A stretch of DNA of 64,000 bases from Streptomyces coeruleorubidus. Its GTDB lineage: Bacteria > Actinomycetota > Actinomycetes > Streptomycetales > Streptomycetaceae. The translations under genes were made by a program, and so were the position numbers. Positions 17,017 through 26,214 of the stretch are shown here, in pieces (position 1 is the first letter of the stretch; each line of letters starts with the position of its first letter). The notes below the pieces were generated by a model. The model saw only the letters and a program-made list of their open reading frames with translations, searched no databases and was not told the origin of the DNA. Location: the NCBI RefSeq assembly GCF_008705135.1, contig NZ_CP023694.1, positions 3,534,001 to 3,598,000 of the forward strand, read 5' to 3'.

Positions 17017-18330
17017 TCAGCCGGACGCGAAGATCGTCTTCTTCTGGCGTTCGATCGACGAGAGGATGCTGTCGACGTTCTTGGGGTTGCGGACGAAGTT
17101 CTGGAGCGCGGGCTGCATCACCGTGGAGGTGAAGTCCGGCCGGCTGTCGCGGTCCATGAACTGCGTCAGGCTCTTGGCGCCCGAGATCATCTCGTAGGCC
17201 TTCTTCTGCAGCGGCGTGTACGAGGAGGTGTCGGCCTTGGTGGAGGCGGCCACCACGTTCGGGTCGGACTTGAGGTAGATCTGCTCGGCTTCCGGGGTGC
17301 CCAGGTACTCCAGCAGCTCGACGGCGCCCGCCTTGTTCTTCGGGGCCTTGGAGAGCATGAAGCCGTCGGTGGGTGCCTCGACGGTGTCCTGGCCGAAGGC
17401 CGGGTCGATCTCCGGGAAGGCGAAGAAGTCCAGGTCGTCCAGATCGGCCTTGTTGGTGAACTGCTGGCCCACGAAGGTGCCCAGCACGTACATGCCGGCC
17501 TTCTTGGCCACCAGCGTCTGCGCCGCGTCCTGCCAGGTGCGGCCCACCGCGCCCTCCTGGTGGAAGGGCAGGATCTCCGTCCAGTGGTCGAAGACCTTGC
17601 GCACCTTGGCGTCGGTCCAGGAGGCCTTGCCCGCCATCAGCTCGACGTGGAAGTCGTAGCCGTTGGTGCGGAAGTTGATCTGGTCGAAGGTGCCCATCGC
17701 GGGCCAGGCGTCCTTGTCGCCGAAGGCGATCGGGACCAGCCCGTCCTTCTGCATCCGCTTGCACAGGGCCACGAAGGCGTCCCAGGTGGTGGGGACCTCG
17801 TAGCCGTGCTGGGCGAAGACGCTCTTGCGGTAGAACACCGCCCACGGGTACGTGTACAGCGGCACGAAGTAGTACTTGCCGTCCTCGCCCTTGCTGAGCT
17901 TCTTCATCGCCTCGGGGAAGTTCCCGCCGATCTTCTGCCACACGTCGTCGATCGGGGTGGCGAGCTTCTTCGACGCGAAGAACTGCATGCGGTACCCGGC
18001 GAACCACGTGAACACGTCGTCGGGCGTGCCCTGGAGGTAGGAGTTGATCTGCTCCTGGAACGTGTTGTGGTCCTTGGTGTTCACGTCGACCTTGACGCCG
18101 GACTTCTTCGTGAAGGCCGCGTAGATCTCGGCGAACGCCTTCTTCGGCACCGCGTCGGAGGAGTTGGAGCCGAGGCTGACCGTCTTCGGGTCGGCGGCCG
18201 TGCCACTCCCGCCGCAGGCGCTCAGCAGGGGTATGCCCGCGCCGAGCAGGGTCGCGCCGCCTATGCCGCGCAGCAGGGTGCGGCGGCTGGGAGCGGAGAA
18301 GGAGGGTCCGGAGGGGGAGAGGTCGTGCAT
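17017..18330 (-). CDS. Sugar-binding lipoprotein of an ABC transporter (Tat-type signal)
   Basis: 437 residues from the ATG at 18330, which has AGGAG upstream. The signal peptide carries a twin-arginine motif (SRRTLLRGIGG, about residues 14-24) and a lipobox LLSAC. The mature part is a family-1 extracellular solute-binding protein. It is the first gene of the alpha-galactoside operon (SBP, two permeases, GH36). No ATPase or regulator gene is included. Confidence 0.9.
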   Translation of the reverse strand: MHDLSPSGPSFSAPSRRTLLRGIGGATLLGAGIPLLSACGGSGTAADPKTVSLGSNSSDAVPKKAFAEIYAAFTKKSGVKVDVNTKDHNTFQEQINSYLQGTPDDVFTWFAGYRMQFFASKKLATPIDDVWQKIGGNFPEAMKKLSKGEDGKYYFVPLYTYPWAVFYRKSVFAQHGYEVPTTWDAFVALCKRMQKDGLVPIAFGDKDAWPAMGTFDQINFRTNGYDFHVELMAGKASWTDAKVRKVFDHWTEILPFHQEGAVGRTWQDAAQTLVAKKAGMYVLGTFVGQQFTNKADLDDLDFFAFPEIDPAFGQDTVEAPTDGFMLSKAPKNKAGAVELLEYLGTPEAEQIYLKSDPNVVAASTKADTSSYTPLQKKAYEMISGAKSLTQFMDRDSRPDFTSTVMQPALQNFVRNPKNVDSILSSIERQKKTIFASG

Positions 18331-18426
18331 GAACGGCTCCTGAGGGCAGGGTTCGGCCACCGAGGGTGTGGCGTGAAATCCGGTCTTAATCGACCAGAAA
18401 TCAACTTGACCGAACACGGTGGCGCA

Positions 18427-18456
18427 ATAACAGCCGTATGTCCGGTCATGCGTCAA
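18427..18456 (-). promoter_or_regulatory. Probable promoter of the alpha-galactoside operon
   Basis: On the minus strand TTGACG (18451-18456) and TGTTAT (18427-18432) are separated by 18 bp, and the operon start codon is about 97 bp downstream. Between promoter and gene lies an AT-richer segment (18380-18415, with TTGATT and GATTAA) that could hold an operator. Confidence 0.5.
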
Positions 18457-18548
18457 GGGCCGCCACCTCGATTTGTCGAAACGTGACCGACCCGTGAGCG
18501 TGCACGGGCCCGGGAGGGGCCGGGGCCGGCCGGAGAGAGCGGAAGCCG

Positions 18549-19949
18549 TCAGTCGGAGCGGGAGCGGTTGTATGCAGCGACCAGCCTGCCCGGACGCCGT
18601 CGCCGCACCGGCCCGCGTCGTCCCCTGCTCGCCGGCGACCGCCCGGCCGGCTGGATCCAGATCCGCACCTCCGCCCCGCCGAGCACCGAGGAGCCGATCC
18701 GCACGTCCCCGCCGGTCGACTCCGCGAGCCGGCGCACGATGTCCAGGCCGAGCCCGGTCGAGCCGTCGCTCCCGGAGCCGCGGCCCCGCGCCATCGCGGC
18801 CTCCGGGTCGGGTATGCCGGGGCCCGCGTCGGACACCAGGACGATCACCGCGTCGTCGCCGTTGTGCACGTCGACCGCGAAGGCGGTGCCCTCCGGGGTG
18901 TGCCGGAAGACGTTGCCGAGCAGCGCGTCGAGCGCGGCGGCCAGGTCGGCGCGGGCCACGGGTATGCGCACCGGCCGGTCGGCCCCGGCCACCCGCCATG
19001 TGCGGCCCTCGTCCTCCGCGAGCGCCGACCAGAACACCATGCGCTCCCGCACCACCTCGGCCGCGTCGCACCCGGCGCCCGGACCGGCCGCGGCCGTCTG
19101 CGGCTTGGCCTCCCGGGCCGTACGGATGATGGTGTCGACCTCGCGCTCCAGCTGCTCGACCGCGGTCCGGGTCTGCTCGGCGGCCGGTCCCTCGCCGAGC
19201 GAGGCGGTGTTGAGCCGCAGGACGGTGAGGGGTGTGCGCAGCCGGTGCGACAGGTCCGCCGCCAGCTCCCGTTCGTTCGCCAGCAGTTGGACGACCTGGT
19301 CCGCCATCGAGTTGAACGCGACCGCGGCGAGCCGCAGTTCGGTGGGGCCCGCCTCGGGCACGCGGGCGCCCAGCCTGCCCTCCCCCAGTTCACGCGCCCC
19401 CTCGACCAGGCGCTTGGCGGGCCGGACCATCCGCACGCCGAGCCGGTCGGCGACCGCGACCGAGCCGAGGACCAGAGCGACACCGACCCCGGCGAGCACG
19501 GCCCAGGCCGTGCCCACGCCGTTGGTGACCTCGGCCTCCGGCACGTACACCTCGACGACCGCGATCTCGCCGGTGCTGAGCGCGACCGGCTGGAGCAGCG
19601 TCGAGCCGCCTGCGACGCCGGTGGTGGAGGCGCGGCCCAGCTTCCGCACGGCGGCGATGTCCTCGTCGGCGGCGCGCTGCCGCCCGAGCTCCAGGGCCTC
19701 CTGACCGTCGCCGGCCGGTATGTGCACGGCCATCCCGGCGCCTGAGCCGGCGGAGGCCACGACCCGTTCGAGCTGGTCGCGGTCGGTGGTGATGGACAGC
19801 GCCGGGGCGACGGCCGCGGCCTCGCGCTCGGCGCCCGAGAAGGCGCGGTCCCGGGCCATCTCGCGGATGACGAGCCCGAGCGGCACCGCGAAGGCGAGCA
19901 CGACCATGGTGGTCACCGCCAGCGACACCTTGACCAGGGCCCACCTCAT
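18549..19949 (-). CDS. Sensor histidine kinase of a two-component system
   Basis: 466 residues. The first transmembrane helix is about 8-28, followed by an extracellular sensing region of about 110 residues, a second helix (about 142-162) and HAMP. The H-box is DLSHRLRTPLTVLRLN, the N-box DALLGNVFRHTPEG, G1 DAGPGIP and G2 STGLGLDIVRRLAES. The C-terminal 35 residues are basic and low-complexity. It overlaps the response-regulator gene by 4 bp, so the pair is translationally coupled. Signal unknown. Confidence 0.93.
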   Translation of the reverse strand: MRWALVKVSLAVTTMVVLAFAVPLGLVIREMARDRAFSGAEREAAAVAPALSITTDRDQLERVVASAGSGAGMAVHIPAGDGQEALELGRQRAADEDIAAVRKLGRASTTGVAGGSTLLQPVALSTGEIAVVEVYVPEAEVTNGVGTAWAVLAGVGVALVLGSVAVADRLGVRMVRPAKRLVEGARELGEGRLGARVPEAGPTELRLAAVAFNSMADQVVQLLANERELAADLSHRLRTPLTVLRLNTASLGEGPAAEQTRTAVEQLEREVDTIIRTAREAKPQTAAAGPGAGCDAAEVVRERMVFWSALAEDEGRTWRVAGADRPVRIPVARADLAAALDALLGNVFRHTPEGTAFAVDVHNGDDAVIVLVSDAGPGIPDPEAAMARGRGSGSDGSTGLGLDIVRRLAESTGGDVRIGSSVLGGAEVRIWIQPAGRSPASRGRRGPVRRRRPGRLVAAYNRSRSD

Positions 19950-20650
19950 CGCGGCGTCTCCGCGCCCGGCGGTTCCAGCTTCACACCGACGCCCCGAAGG
20001 GTGTGCAGATAGCGGGGATTCGCGGCCGTTTCACCCAGTTTCCTGCGCAGCCAGGACAGATGGACGTCGATGGTCTGGTCGTCGCCGTACGACTGCTGCC
20101 ACACCTCGGCGAGCAGTTCCTTGCGGGGGACGACGACACCGGGCCGACGGGCCAGGAAGGCGAGCAGGTCGAACTCGCGGCGGGTGAGGTCGAGCCGCGT
20201 GCCGTCCAGCTCGGCCTGGCGGCGCAGCGGGTCGACGGTCAGGCCGCCGACCCTGATCACCGGGGACGGCTCCCCGTCCCCCGAGCCGGAGCGGGCGCGG
20301 CGCAGCACGGCCGCCATGCGGGCCGACAGGTGCTCGACGGAGAAGGGCTTGGTCAGGTAGTCGTCCGCTCCGGCGTTCAGCAGCCGGACGATCTCCGTCT
20401 CGTCGTCCCGGGCCGTGGCGACGATCACCGGCACGTCCGTGATGCCGCGCAGCATCTTCAGGGCCTCGGACCCGTCGAGATCGGGCAGTCCGAGGTCCAG
20501 GATGACCACGTCGAAGCGGAAATGGGCGACCTCGCGCAGCGCCTCCAGTGCCGTCCCGACGCTGCGTACGGTGTGCGAGGCGTCGGTCAGGTGCCGGATG
20601 AGCGCCGAGCGTACGAACTGGTCGTCCTCGACCACGAGCACACTTGCCAT
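19946..20650 (-). CDS. OmpR-family response regulator
   Basis: 234 residues from the ATG at 20650 (ASVLVVEDDQFVRSAL). The receiver has the acidic pair EDD, the phospho-acceptor Asp in VVILDLGLPDLDG, Thr in VIVATARDD and Lys in LTKPFSVEHL. The C-terminal winged helix shows LTRREFDLLAFLARRPG and the DQTIDVHLSWLRRKLGE recognition region. It comes first in the operon with the downstream histidine kinase. Targets unknown. Confidence 0.94.
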   Translation of the reverse strand: MASVLVVEDDQFVRSALIRHLTDASHTVRSVGTALEALREVAHFRFDVVILDLGLPDLDGSEALKMLRGITDVPVIVATARDDETEIVRLLNAGADDYLTKPFSVEHLSARMAAVLRRARSGSGDGEPSPVIRVGGLTVDPLRRQAELDGTRLDLTRREFDLLAFLARRPGVVVPRKELLAEVWQQSYGDDQTIDVHLSWLRRKLGETAANPRYLHTLRGVGVKLEPPGAETPR

Positions 20651-20782
20651 GCGCCGCACCGTACGCCATCTCGAACAGCCGGGCGCGGGCCTGTGGACAA
20701 CTCCCCGCATGGGGACAACCGGCCCCCGTGCGACCCTCGTTCGTGGACAACATGTGGGACACGTGAGGCAGGATGGCCCGCG

Positions 20783-21316
20783 ATGCGCAGAGGACTCGTA
20801 CACGTACTGGCCTGGCTGCTCGCCACGGGCGCGGCGGTCACGCTGTCGTGGTGGGGTGTCCACACGGTGATGGCGGGCACGGCCTACGACCCGCCGCGCG
20901 CCCTGCCCATCAAGGCCGCCGACGTGACGGCCAAGGAGCCGAAGCCGCCGGCCACACCGTCGGAACGGACGCCTCCGTCGAAGCGGCGCACTCCGAGCGC
21001 ACCGCCGAGGACCGACAAACCGACCCCGGCCCCGACCCCGTCCCCCACTCCAACAAAACCACCCAGCCCCTCCCCCGCCCCCACCACCCTCACCGGCCAG
21101 GTCAAGAGCTACGACACCGACGGCGGCCGGGCGGTCTTCGACCTCGGCAGGACCTCCGCCTCCCTCGTCTCGGCCACTCCCGGCGCGGGCTGGTCGATGC
21201 AGGTGTGGAAGACGGAGTCATGGATCCGCGTGGAGTTCTCCTCGGGCGCGGACCGGGTGTCGGTGTTCTGCACCTGGCACGACGGGCCGCCGCGCGTGGA
21301 GATCGGGAACTACTGA
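20783..21316 (+). CDS. Membrane-anchored or secreted Pro/Thr-rich protein of unknown function
   Basis: 177 residues. A hydrophobic N-terminal helix (residues about 4-32) can be a signal anchor. A 50-residue Pro/Thr/Ser/Lys linker of low complexity follows, then a small C-terminal domain of about 70 residues ending WIRVEFSSGADRVSVFCTWH and a short tail. It is divergent from the two-component genes and might be a target or sensor partner; that is speculation. Confidence 0.75.
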   Translation: MRRGLVHVLAWLLATGAAVTLSWWGVHTVMAGTAYDPPRALPIKAADVTAKEPKPPATPSERTPPSKRRTPSAPPRTDKPTPAPTPSPTPTKPPSPSPAPTTLTGQVKSYDTDGGRAVFDLGRTSASLVSATPGAGWSMQVWKTESWIRVEFSSGADRVSVFCTWHDGPPRVEIGNY

Positions 21317-21347
21317 GCGCCCGGGAATCACCGAGTGCCGTACGGGC

Positions 21348-22217
21348 TCACTTGAACACCGACGCGGGCGGGGCGGGGGACGCCACCGCCGCGAGATCCG
21401 TCACAGGTACGGCCCCGCCGGTGAAGTCGGTCAGCGTCCGTCCGTGCTCGACCCGGCCCGGATGCGGGTCGGAGGCGGCGCGGCGGGTCAGTTCGGCCAC
21501 GGGCAGCGGCTGGTCGGAGGCGACCAGCACGGCGTTCCCGAAGCGTTTGCCGCGCAGCACCGTCGGGTCGGCGACCAGCGCGAGCTGCCCGAAACGGGCG
21601 GCGGCGGTGGCGATCTGGCCGCGCAGGTGCGCGAGCGGCGGCCCGTCGGCGAGGTTGGCGGCGTAGACACCGCCGGGCTTCAGCGCCCTGCGTACGTCGT
21701 CGAGGAACTCGGTCGAGGTCAGGTGGGCCGGTGTCCGGGCCCCGCTGAACACATCGGTGATGACCAGGTCGGCCCAGCCGTCGGGCACCTTGGCGAGCCC
21801 CTCGCGGGCGTCGACGGACCGCACCCTGATGCGCGCGTTCGGGTCCAACGGCAGCTCGCGGCGCACCAGTTGCACGAGACCGGCGTCCCGTTCGACGACC
21901 TGCTGCGTGGAGCGGGGCCGGGTGGCGGCGACGTAGCGGGCGAGGGTGAACGCGCCACCGCCGAGGTGCACGGCGTGCACGGGGCGGCCCTGCGGGGCGA
22001 CGAGGTCGATCACATGCCCGAGCCGTCGCTGGTACTCGAAGGACAGGTACGCCGGGTCGTCCAGGTCGACGTGCGACTGCGGGGCCCCGTCGACCACCAG
22101 GGTCCAGGCCCGGGCCCGCTCGCGGTCGGGGATCAGCTCGGCGAGTCCGCCGTCGACGCTCTCGACGACGGCTTCGTCACCGGCCTGCCTGCGCCGGCCG
22201 TTCCTGGACTTTCCCAT
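21348..22217 (-). CDS. Spermidine synthase-like methyltransferase-fold protein
   Basis: 289 residues. It has the Rossmann core of polyamine synthases: AVHLGGGAFTLARYVAAT (motif I), QQVVERDAGLVQLVRREL (the acidic residue that binds the nucleoside), and DLVITDVFSGARTPAHL. The catalytic Asp context of true spermidine synthases is not clearly preserved, so it may use another acceptor. Cytoplasmic, no transmembrane segments. It is convergent with the preceding gene with only 31 bp between. Confidence 0.82.
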   Translation of the reverse strand: MGKSRNGRRRQAGDEAVVESVDGGLAELIPDRERARAWTLVVDGAPQSHVDLDDPAYLSFEYQRRLGHVIDLVAPQGRPVHAVHLGGGAFTLARYVAATRPRSTQQVVERDAGLVQLVRRELPLDPNARIRVRSVDAREGLAKVPDGWADLVITDVFSGARTPAHLTSTEFLDDVRRALKPGGVYAANLADGPPLAHLRGQIATAAARFGQLALVADPTVLRGKRFGNAVLVASDQPLPVAELTRRAASDPHPGRVEHGRTLTDFTGGAVPVTDLAAVASPAPPASVFK

Positions 22218-22320
22218 GGGGCCATTATCGGGGTCGGGCTGTTAAGCGGGGCATACGCTCCAGTCGAGCGTGAGCGCCCCTGCCTCCACCACACGTGAGC
22301 AGCCCGCCCGCGGCGGCGCC

Positions 22321-22716
22321 TCAGCGGCAGCCGTCCGCGGCCTTGATCGTCCGGGCGGCCTCGCCGAGGGCCTTGCGCAGTACCGCGGGGTCCGTGGCGA
22401 GGTCCGCCTCCCCGGGCGGCAGCAGCCAGTCCGAGCCCCCCACGGGAGGTTCGGGGGCCAGGGGCAGTCCGCGTCCGTCGGTCTCCGTGCACGTGCTCCC
22501 CGGCACGTCCCACGCCGCGGCCGTCCCCGGCGGAACCAGGAAGCCCAGGGTGCCACCGCCGTCGTCGTGCAGCACGGGCCCGACCGCCTCACCGGTCCCG
22601 CGCCGCAGGATGTCGACCGCCTCCAGCCCCTGCCGCGCCGGCACCGTCACGACATCGCAGCCGGCCGGCGGTGTACTCGGCGGTGTACGAGGGTCGTTGA
22701 TCCGGCTGGTCTCCAT
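22321..22716 (-). CDS. Conserved Streptomyces protein of a small prim-pol-like family
   Basis: 131 residues from the ATG at 22716 (GGAGG upstream); an earlier in-frame start is unlikely. The core CDVVTVPARQGLEAV ... GFLVPPGTAAAWDVPGS followed by WLLPPGEADL resembles proteins labelled as DNA primase/polymerase N-domain-like in Streptomyces genomes. It shares a pattern (CxxxDVV/PA/GPV/PGTA) with the protein at 30993. No complete catalytic site is evident. It is divergent from the HTH/TPR regulator, separated by about 300 bp. Confidence 0.6.
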   Translation of the reverse strand: METSRINDPRTPPSTPPAGCDVVTVPARQGLEAVDILRRGTGEAVGPVLHDDGGGTLGFLVPPGTAAAWDVPGSTCTETDGRGLPLAPEPPVGGSDWLLPPGEADLATDPAVLRKALGEAARTIKAADGCR

Positions 22717-23013
22717 CCCGGCCTCCACCACAGAACCCCTGCTTGGACGAGCGGTCGGGAGTCGGGGGCCTCCCGGTCCGCGGGGTTCAACGCGGCAGAC
22801 CGTCAACGGCCACGGCTGAAGTCAGCCGCAAAGGATGGCAGTTCATGGCAGATCACGGATGAGATATCCGGTTTGTAGTCAAACCCAGCGTGAGGGCTCC
22901 GACACAGCAGGTACGTTCTTGCTCGCCGGACACGGGGCAGAACATACGGGACAACTCGTACAACTCACCCCGGACCCGGCATGGTTCGACGGTTCGCACG
23001 AGAGGACCCGGCC

Positions 23014-24465
23014 ATGGCGTCGTCACTGGTGACCTCATCTCAACCCAACCGGCCACCGCGGCCCAACCTCGCCTTCCGGCGCCTGCGCGGACAGCGTTCG
23101 CCGGCCGAGTTCGCCGCGGCGATCCGGCGGGCCGCCCTGGAGATCGGCGAGCAGGTCAGCTGTGACGCGCGGTACATCGGCCGGGTCGAGGCGGGCGAGA
23201 TCCGCTGTCCCAACTACGCGTACGAACGGGTGTTCCTGCACATGTTCCCTGGCCGCACGCTCACCGACCTGGGGTTCGCGCCCCGCACAGCGGTACGCGG
23301 ACGCCGGACGCGCGACACCGAGGACGCGCCCCCGACGTGCACCGCGAACCCGGCGAACGCCACGAGTGAGAGCAGCGGGGCGTGCGAGCCGTATGAAACG
23401 CAGAACCCGTACGACCCGTACCACCCGCACGACACCTACGAGGAGAGCGACGTGCTACGTCGCGCATTCATGACCGGCGGGGGCGCCACGGTGGCCGCCG
23501 CCTCGCTGGGGCCCGTCGGCCTCGCCCTCGACGCCGCGGCGGCACAGCGCCCCGTGCGCCGCGCCGGGGCGAGTGACGCGGGTGCCCTGGAAGAAGCCGT
23601 CCGCCGCATCCGGCTGCTCGACGACCGGCACGGGGCCGACGGCCTCTACCGCCGTGCGGCGGCCCCGCTGCGCGCCGCCTACGCCCTGCTGGACGCCGGT
23701 ACGACCCGGCAGACGACGGCGGACCGGCTCTACTCGGGCGCCGGTGAACTGGCCATCTCCGTGGGCTGGCTGGCCCACGACTCGGGACGCTTCGACGACG
23801 CCCGCTCCCACTACGCGGAGGCCCTGGCGACCGCCCGGATGACCGACGACCCGGGCCTGGAGGCGCACGCCTTCTGCAACACGGCCTTCCTCGCGCGCGA
23901 CGCGGGCCGGCCGCGCGAGGCGGTCCGGGCCGCCCAGGCCGCACAGCGCGTCGCCCGGCCCGTGGGCTCGGCCCGGCTGATGTCGCTGCTCGCGCTGCGC
24001 GAGGCGGGCGGCTGGGCGGGCCTCGCCGACCGCGTCGGCTGCGAGCAGGCACTGGCCCGGGCGCAGGCCCTCTTCGACCGGGGCCCCTCGGACGACGACC
24101 CCGAGTGGATGAGCTTCTACGGAGAGGCCGAACTGGAGGGCCTGGAGGCGCAGTGCTGGTCCACGCTCGGCGACTGGCCCCGGGCGGCACGGCACGCGCG
24201 GCGGGCGGCGGAGCTCCAGGATCCGCACTTCACCCGGAACATCGCGCTGTACACGGCGGAGCTGGCGGACGACCTCGCGCGGGGCGGCCGGCCGGACGAG
24301 GCCGCCGTGGCGGGGATGCGGGTGCTGGATCTGCTGGAGGAGGTCCAGTCGTCCCGGATCCAGACGATGCTGGCGGCCACGGCGCGGGTGTTGTCACCGC
24401 ACCGGCGGGCGTCCGGGGTGTCCGCGTTCCTGGAGAGGCACGCGTCGTTGCCGCGGATGGTGTGA
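23014..24465 (+). CDS. HTH plus TPR regulatory protein, NsdA-like
   Basis: 483 residues. The N-terminus (about 20-75) is a divergent XRE-like helix-turn-helix (RRLRGQRSPAEFAAAIRRAA ... RYIGRVEAGEIRCPN). A low-complexity linker follows with Tyr/Pro/His runs, then LRRAFMTGGG (about 148), a twin-arginine-like stretch next to a small hydrophobic segment. From about 200 on there are tetratricopeptide-like helices (SHYAEALATARMTDDPGLEA, AVRAAQAAQRV and others). This layout matches NsdA-type negative regulators of Streptomyces differentiation, but identity is not certain. ATG at 23014 is chosen over 22981 because GAGAGGA precedes it. Confidence 0.75.
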   Translation: MASSLVTSSQPNRPPRPNLAFRRLRGQRSPAEFAAAIRRAALEIGEQVSCDARYIGRVEAGEIRCPNYAYERVFLHMFPGRTLTDLGFAPRTAVRGRRTRDTEDAPPTCTANPANATSESSGACEPYETQNPYDPYHPHDTYEESDVLRRAFMTGGGATVAAASLGPVGLALDAAAAQRPVRRAGASDAGALEEAVRRIRLLDDRHGADGLYRRAAAPLRAAYALLDAGTTRQTTADRLYSGAGELAISVGWLAHDSGRFDDARSHYAEALATARMTDDPGLEAHAFCNTAFLARDAGRPREAVRAAQAAQRVARPVGSARLMSLLALREAGGWAGLADRVGCEQALARAQALFDRGPSDDDPEWMSFYGEAELEGLEAQCWSTLGDWPRAARHARRAAELQDPHFTRNIALYTAELADDLARGGRPDEAAVAGMRVLDLLEEVQSSRIQTMLAATARVLSPHRRASGVSAFLERHASLPRMV

Positions 24466-24475
24466 ACGCCCTCTG

Positions 24476-25069
24476 CTACACCAGATGCCCGAGATCGTTC
24501 CAGCTCTCGATCGCCGGCTCCCCGTACGCCCACCCCAGCACCGACAGCGACGTCGGATTCAGCCGTATCCGCGCCGCGAAGTCGATCGGCAGGCCCAGCC
24601 ACCGCGCCCCGATGGACCGCAGGACGTGCCCATGTGCGAAGACCAGGACGTCCCGGTCCTCGGCGCGCGCCCAGGAGACCACCTCGTCCGCCCGGGCCGT
24701 CATCTCCTCGAGCGTCTCCCCCTCGGGGACACCGTCGCGCCAGATGAGCCAGCCGGGCCGGACGGCCTGGATGTCCGCCGGGGTCATGCCCTCGTACGCC
24801 CCGTAGTCCCACTCCAGCAGCGCGTCCCAGGCACGCGCGCGGTCGCCGAAGCCGGCCAGTTCGCAGGTCTCACGCGCGCGTGCCAGCGGGCTGGTGCGCA
24901 CCTCGACGCCGGGCAGACCGTCGTACGGCGCCCGGTGCAGGCGCTCGCCGAGCAGCTTGGCCCCGCGCCGGCCCTCCTCCAGGAGCGGCACGTCCGTCCT
25001 GCCCGTGTGCTTGCCGGACAGCGACCACTCGGTCTGTCCGTGGCGGGCCAGCAGGATGCGCGGAGCCAT
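24476..25069 (-). CDS. Histidine phosphatase family protein (phosphoglycerate-mutase-like)
   Basis: 197 residues. The catalytic histidine lies in [20 protein letters not shown] (RHG at 9-11). The acid region is [11 protein letters not shown] and the second histidine is in [13 protein letters not shown]. The short form fits a small-molecule phosphatase rather than a glycolytic mutase. Convergent with the HTH/TPR gene, with 10 bp between. Confidence 0.92.
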   Translation of the reverse strand: MAPRILLARHGQTEWSLSGKHTGRTDVPLLEEGRRGAKLLGERLHRAPYDGLPGVEVRTSPLARARETCELAGFGDRARAWDALLEWDYGAYEGMTPADIQAVRPGWLIWRDGVPEGETLEEMTARADEVVSWARAEDRDVLVFAHGHVLRSIGARWLGLPIDFAARIRLNPTSLSVLGWAYGEPAIESWNDLGHLV

Positions 25070-25260
25070 GGGGGACCTTTCCGGAAGAAAAACGCGAGCG
25101 GAACTCCTCCATCATCGCGCACGCTGGTCGCGGGCAACCCGGGGGGCGATCTCAGCGTCTTTGAGGTCCGGAGGGCGCCCCCAGGGCGCGCACGTACGCC
25201 GTAAAGTGGCACGACCTACCGGCCGGGCGCCGCGTGACGACGAAGGGGGAGGGCGATCGG

Positions 25261-26214
25261 ATGCCGCACACCGAGACACCGGGCACCGAGGCGGCCCCTG
25301 CACGCCGGCTGCGCTGGTGGACGGAACTGCCGCTGATCCTGCTGGTGTACGCGTGCTACACGGCGGGCCGGCTCCTCGCCCGGGGCGACGTCTCCGGTGC
25401 GGTCGACAACGGCCTGGCGCTCCTGCGCGCCGAGAAGGCCGTGTATCTCAACTTCGAGCACCCGCTCAACCGCCTGTTCACCCGCGAGGCCTGGATAGGC
25501 ATACCGGCGGACTTCTGGTACGCGTCGCTGCACTACCTGGTCACGCCGGCGGTCCTCGTGTGGCTCTTCCGCTCCCGGACGGTGCGGTACCGCGCCGCGC
25601 GCACGTGGCTGATGACGTCCACCCTCATAGGCCTGGTCGGTTTCACACTGATGCCGACCTGCCCGCCCCGGCTCCTCGACGCGAGCCACGGCTTCGTGGA
25701 CACGATGGCCCAGTACAGCTCGTACGGCTGGTGGGGCGGCGCGGCGAGCGCCCCGCGCGGCATGGGCGGAATGACCAACCAGTACGCGGCGATGCCGAGT
25801 CTGCACGTGGGCTGGGCCCTGTGGTGCGGAGTGATGCTGTGGCGCTACGGCGGTACGCGCACGACGAAGATCGCAGCAGTCGCCTACCCGCTGATCACGA
25901 CGATCGTGGTCATGGGCACCGCCAACCACTACTTCCTCGACGCGCTCGCGGGCGCGGCCGTCATGGGCGCCGGGCTGCTGCTGGCGCCGGTCGTGATGCG
26001 CACGGCGGACCGGGTCAGGGCGCGTTTCGTGCCGCGTGTCGCACCGGTCACGGCGGCATCTCCCGCCGCGGGTTCCTCGATTGTCAGTGCCGGATGCCAG
26101 ACTTCCGCGGGTGAGCGAATTCCACGGCAGCGCGAGTCGCGGTTCGGAGCGGGAGCCGAGCCGAGTGCCTCCCCCAAGGACGCGGGGGACGGCGCTCCGG
26201 CACCGGCTCGCTGA
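25261..26214 (+). CDS. PAP2 (phosphatidic acid phosphatase)-type membrane protein
   Basis: 317 residues from the ATG at 25261, preceded by GGGGGAGGG. There are six hydrophobic segments. The acid-phosphatase motifs are partly of the inositol-phosphotransferase type: YAAMPSLHVGWALW (motif 2, SxxH) and TANHYFLDALAGA (motif 3). A WYASLHYLVTPAV helix precedes. Probably a lipid phosphatase or phosphotransferase in the plasma membrane. The last 75 residues are hydrophilic and overlap the start of the downstream nuclease gene. Confidence 0.88.
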   Translation: MPHTETPGTEAAPARRLRWWTELPLILLVYACYTAGRLLARGDVSGAVDNGLALLRAEKAVYLNFEHPLNRLFTREAWIGIPADFWYASLHYLVTPAVLVWLFRSRTVRYRAARTWLMTSTLIGLVGFTLMPTCPPRLLDASHGFVDTMAQYSSYGWWGGAASAPRGMGGMTNQYAAMPSLHVGWALWCGVMLWRYGGTRTTKIAAVAYPLITTIVVMGTANHYFLDALAGAAVMGAGLLLAPVVMRTADRVRARFVPRVAPVTAASPAAGSSIVSAGCQTSAGERIPRQRESRFGAGAEPSASPKDAGDGAPAPAR

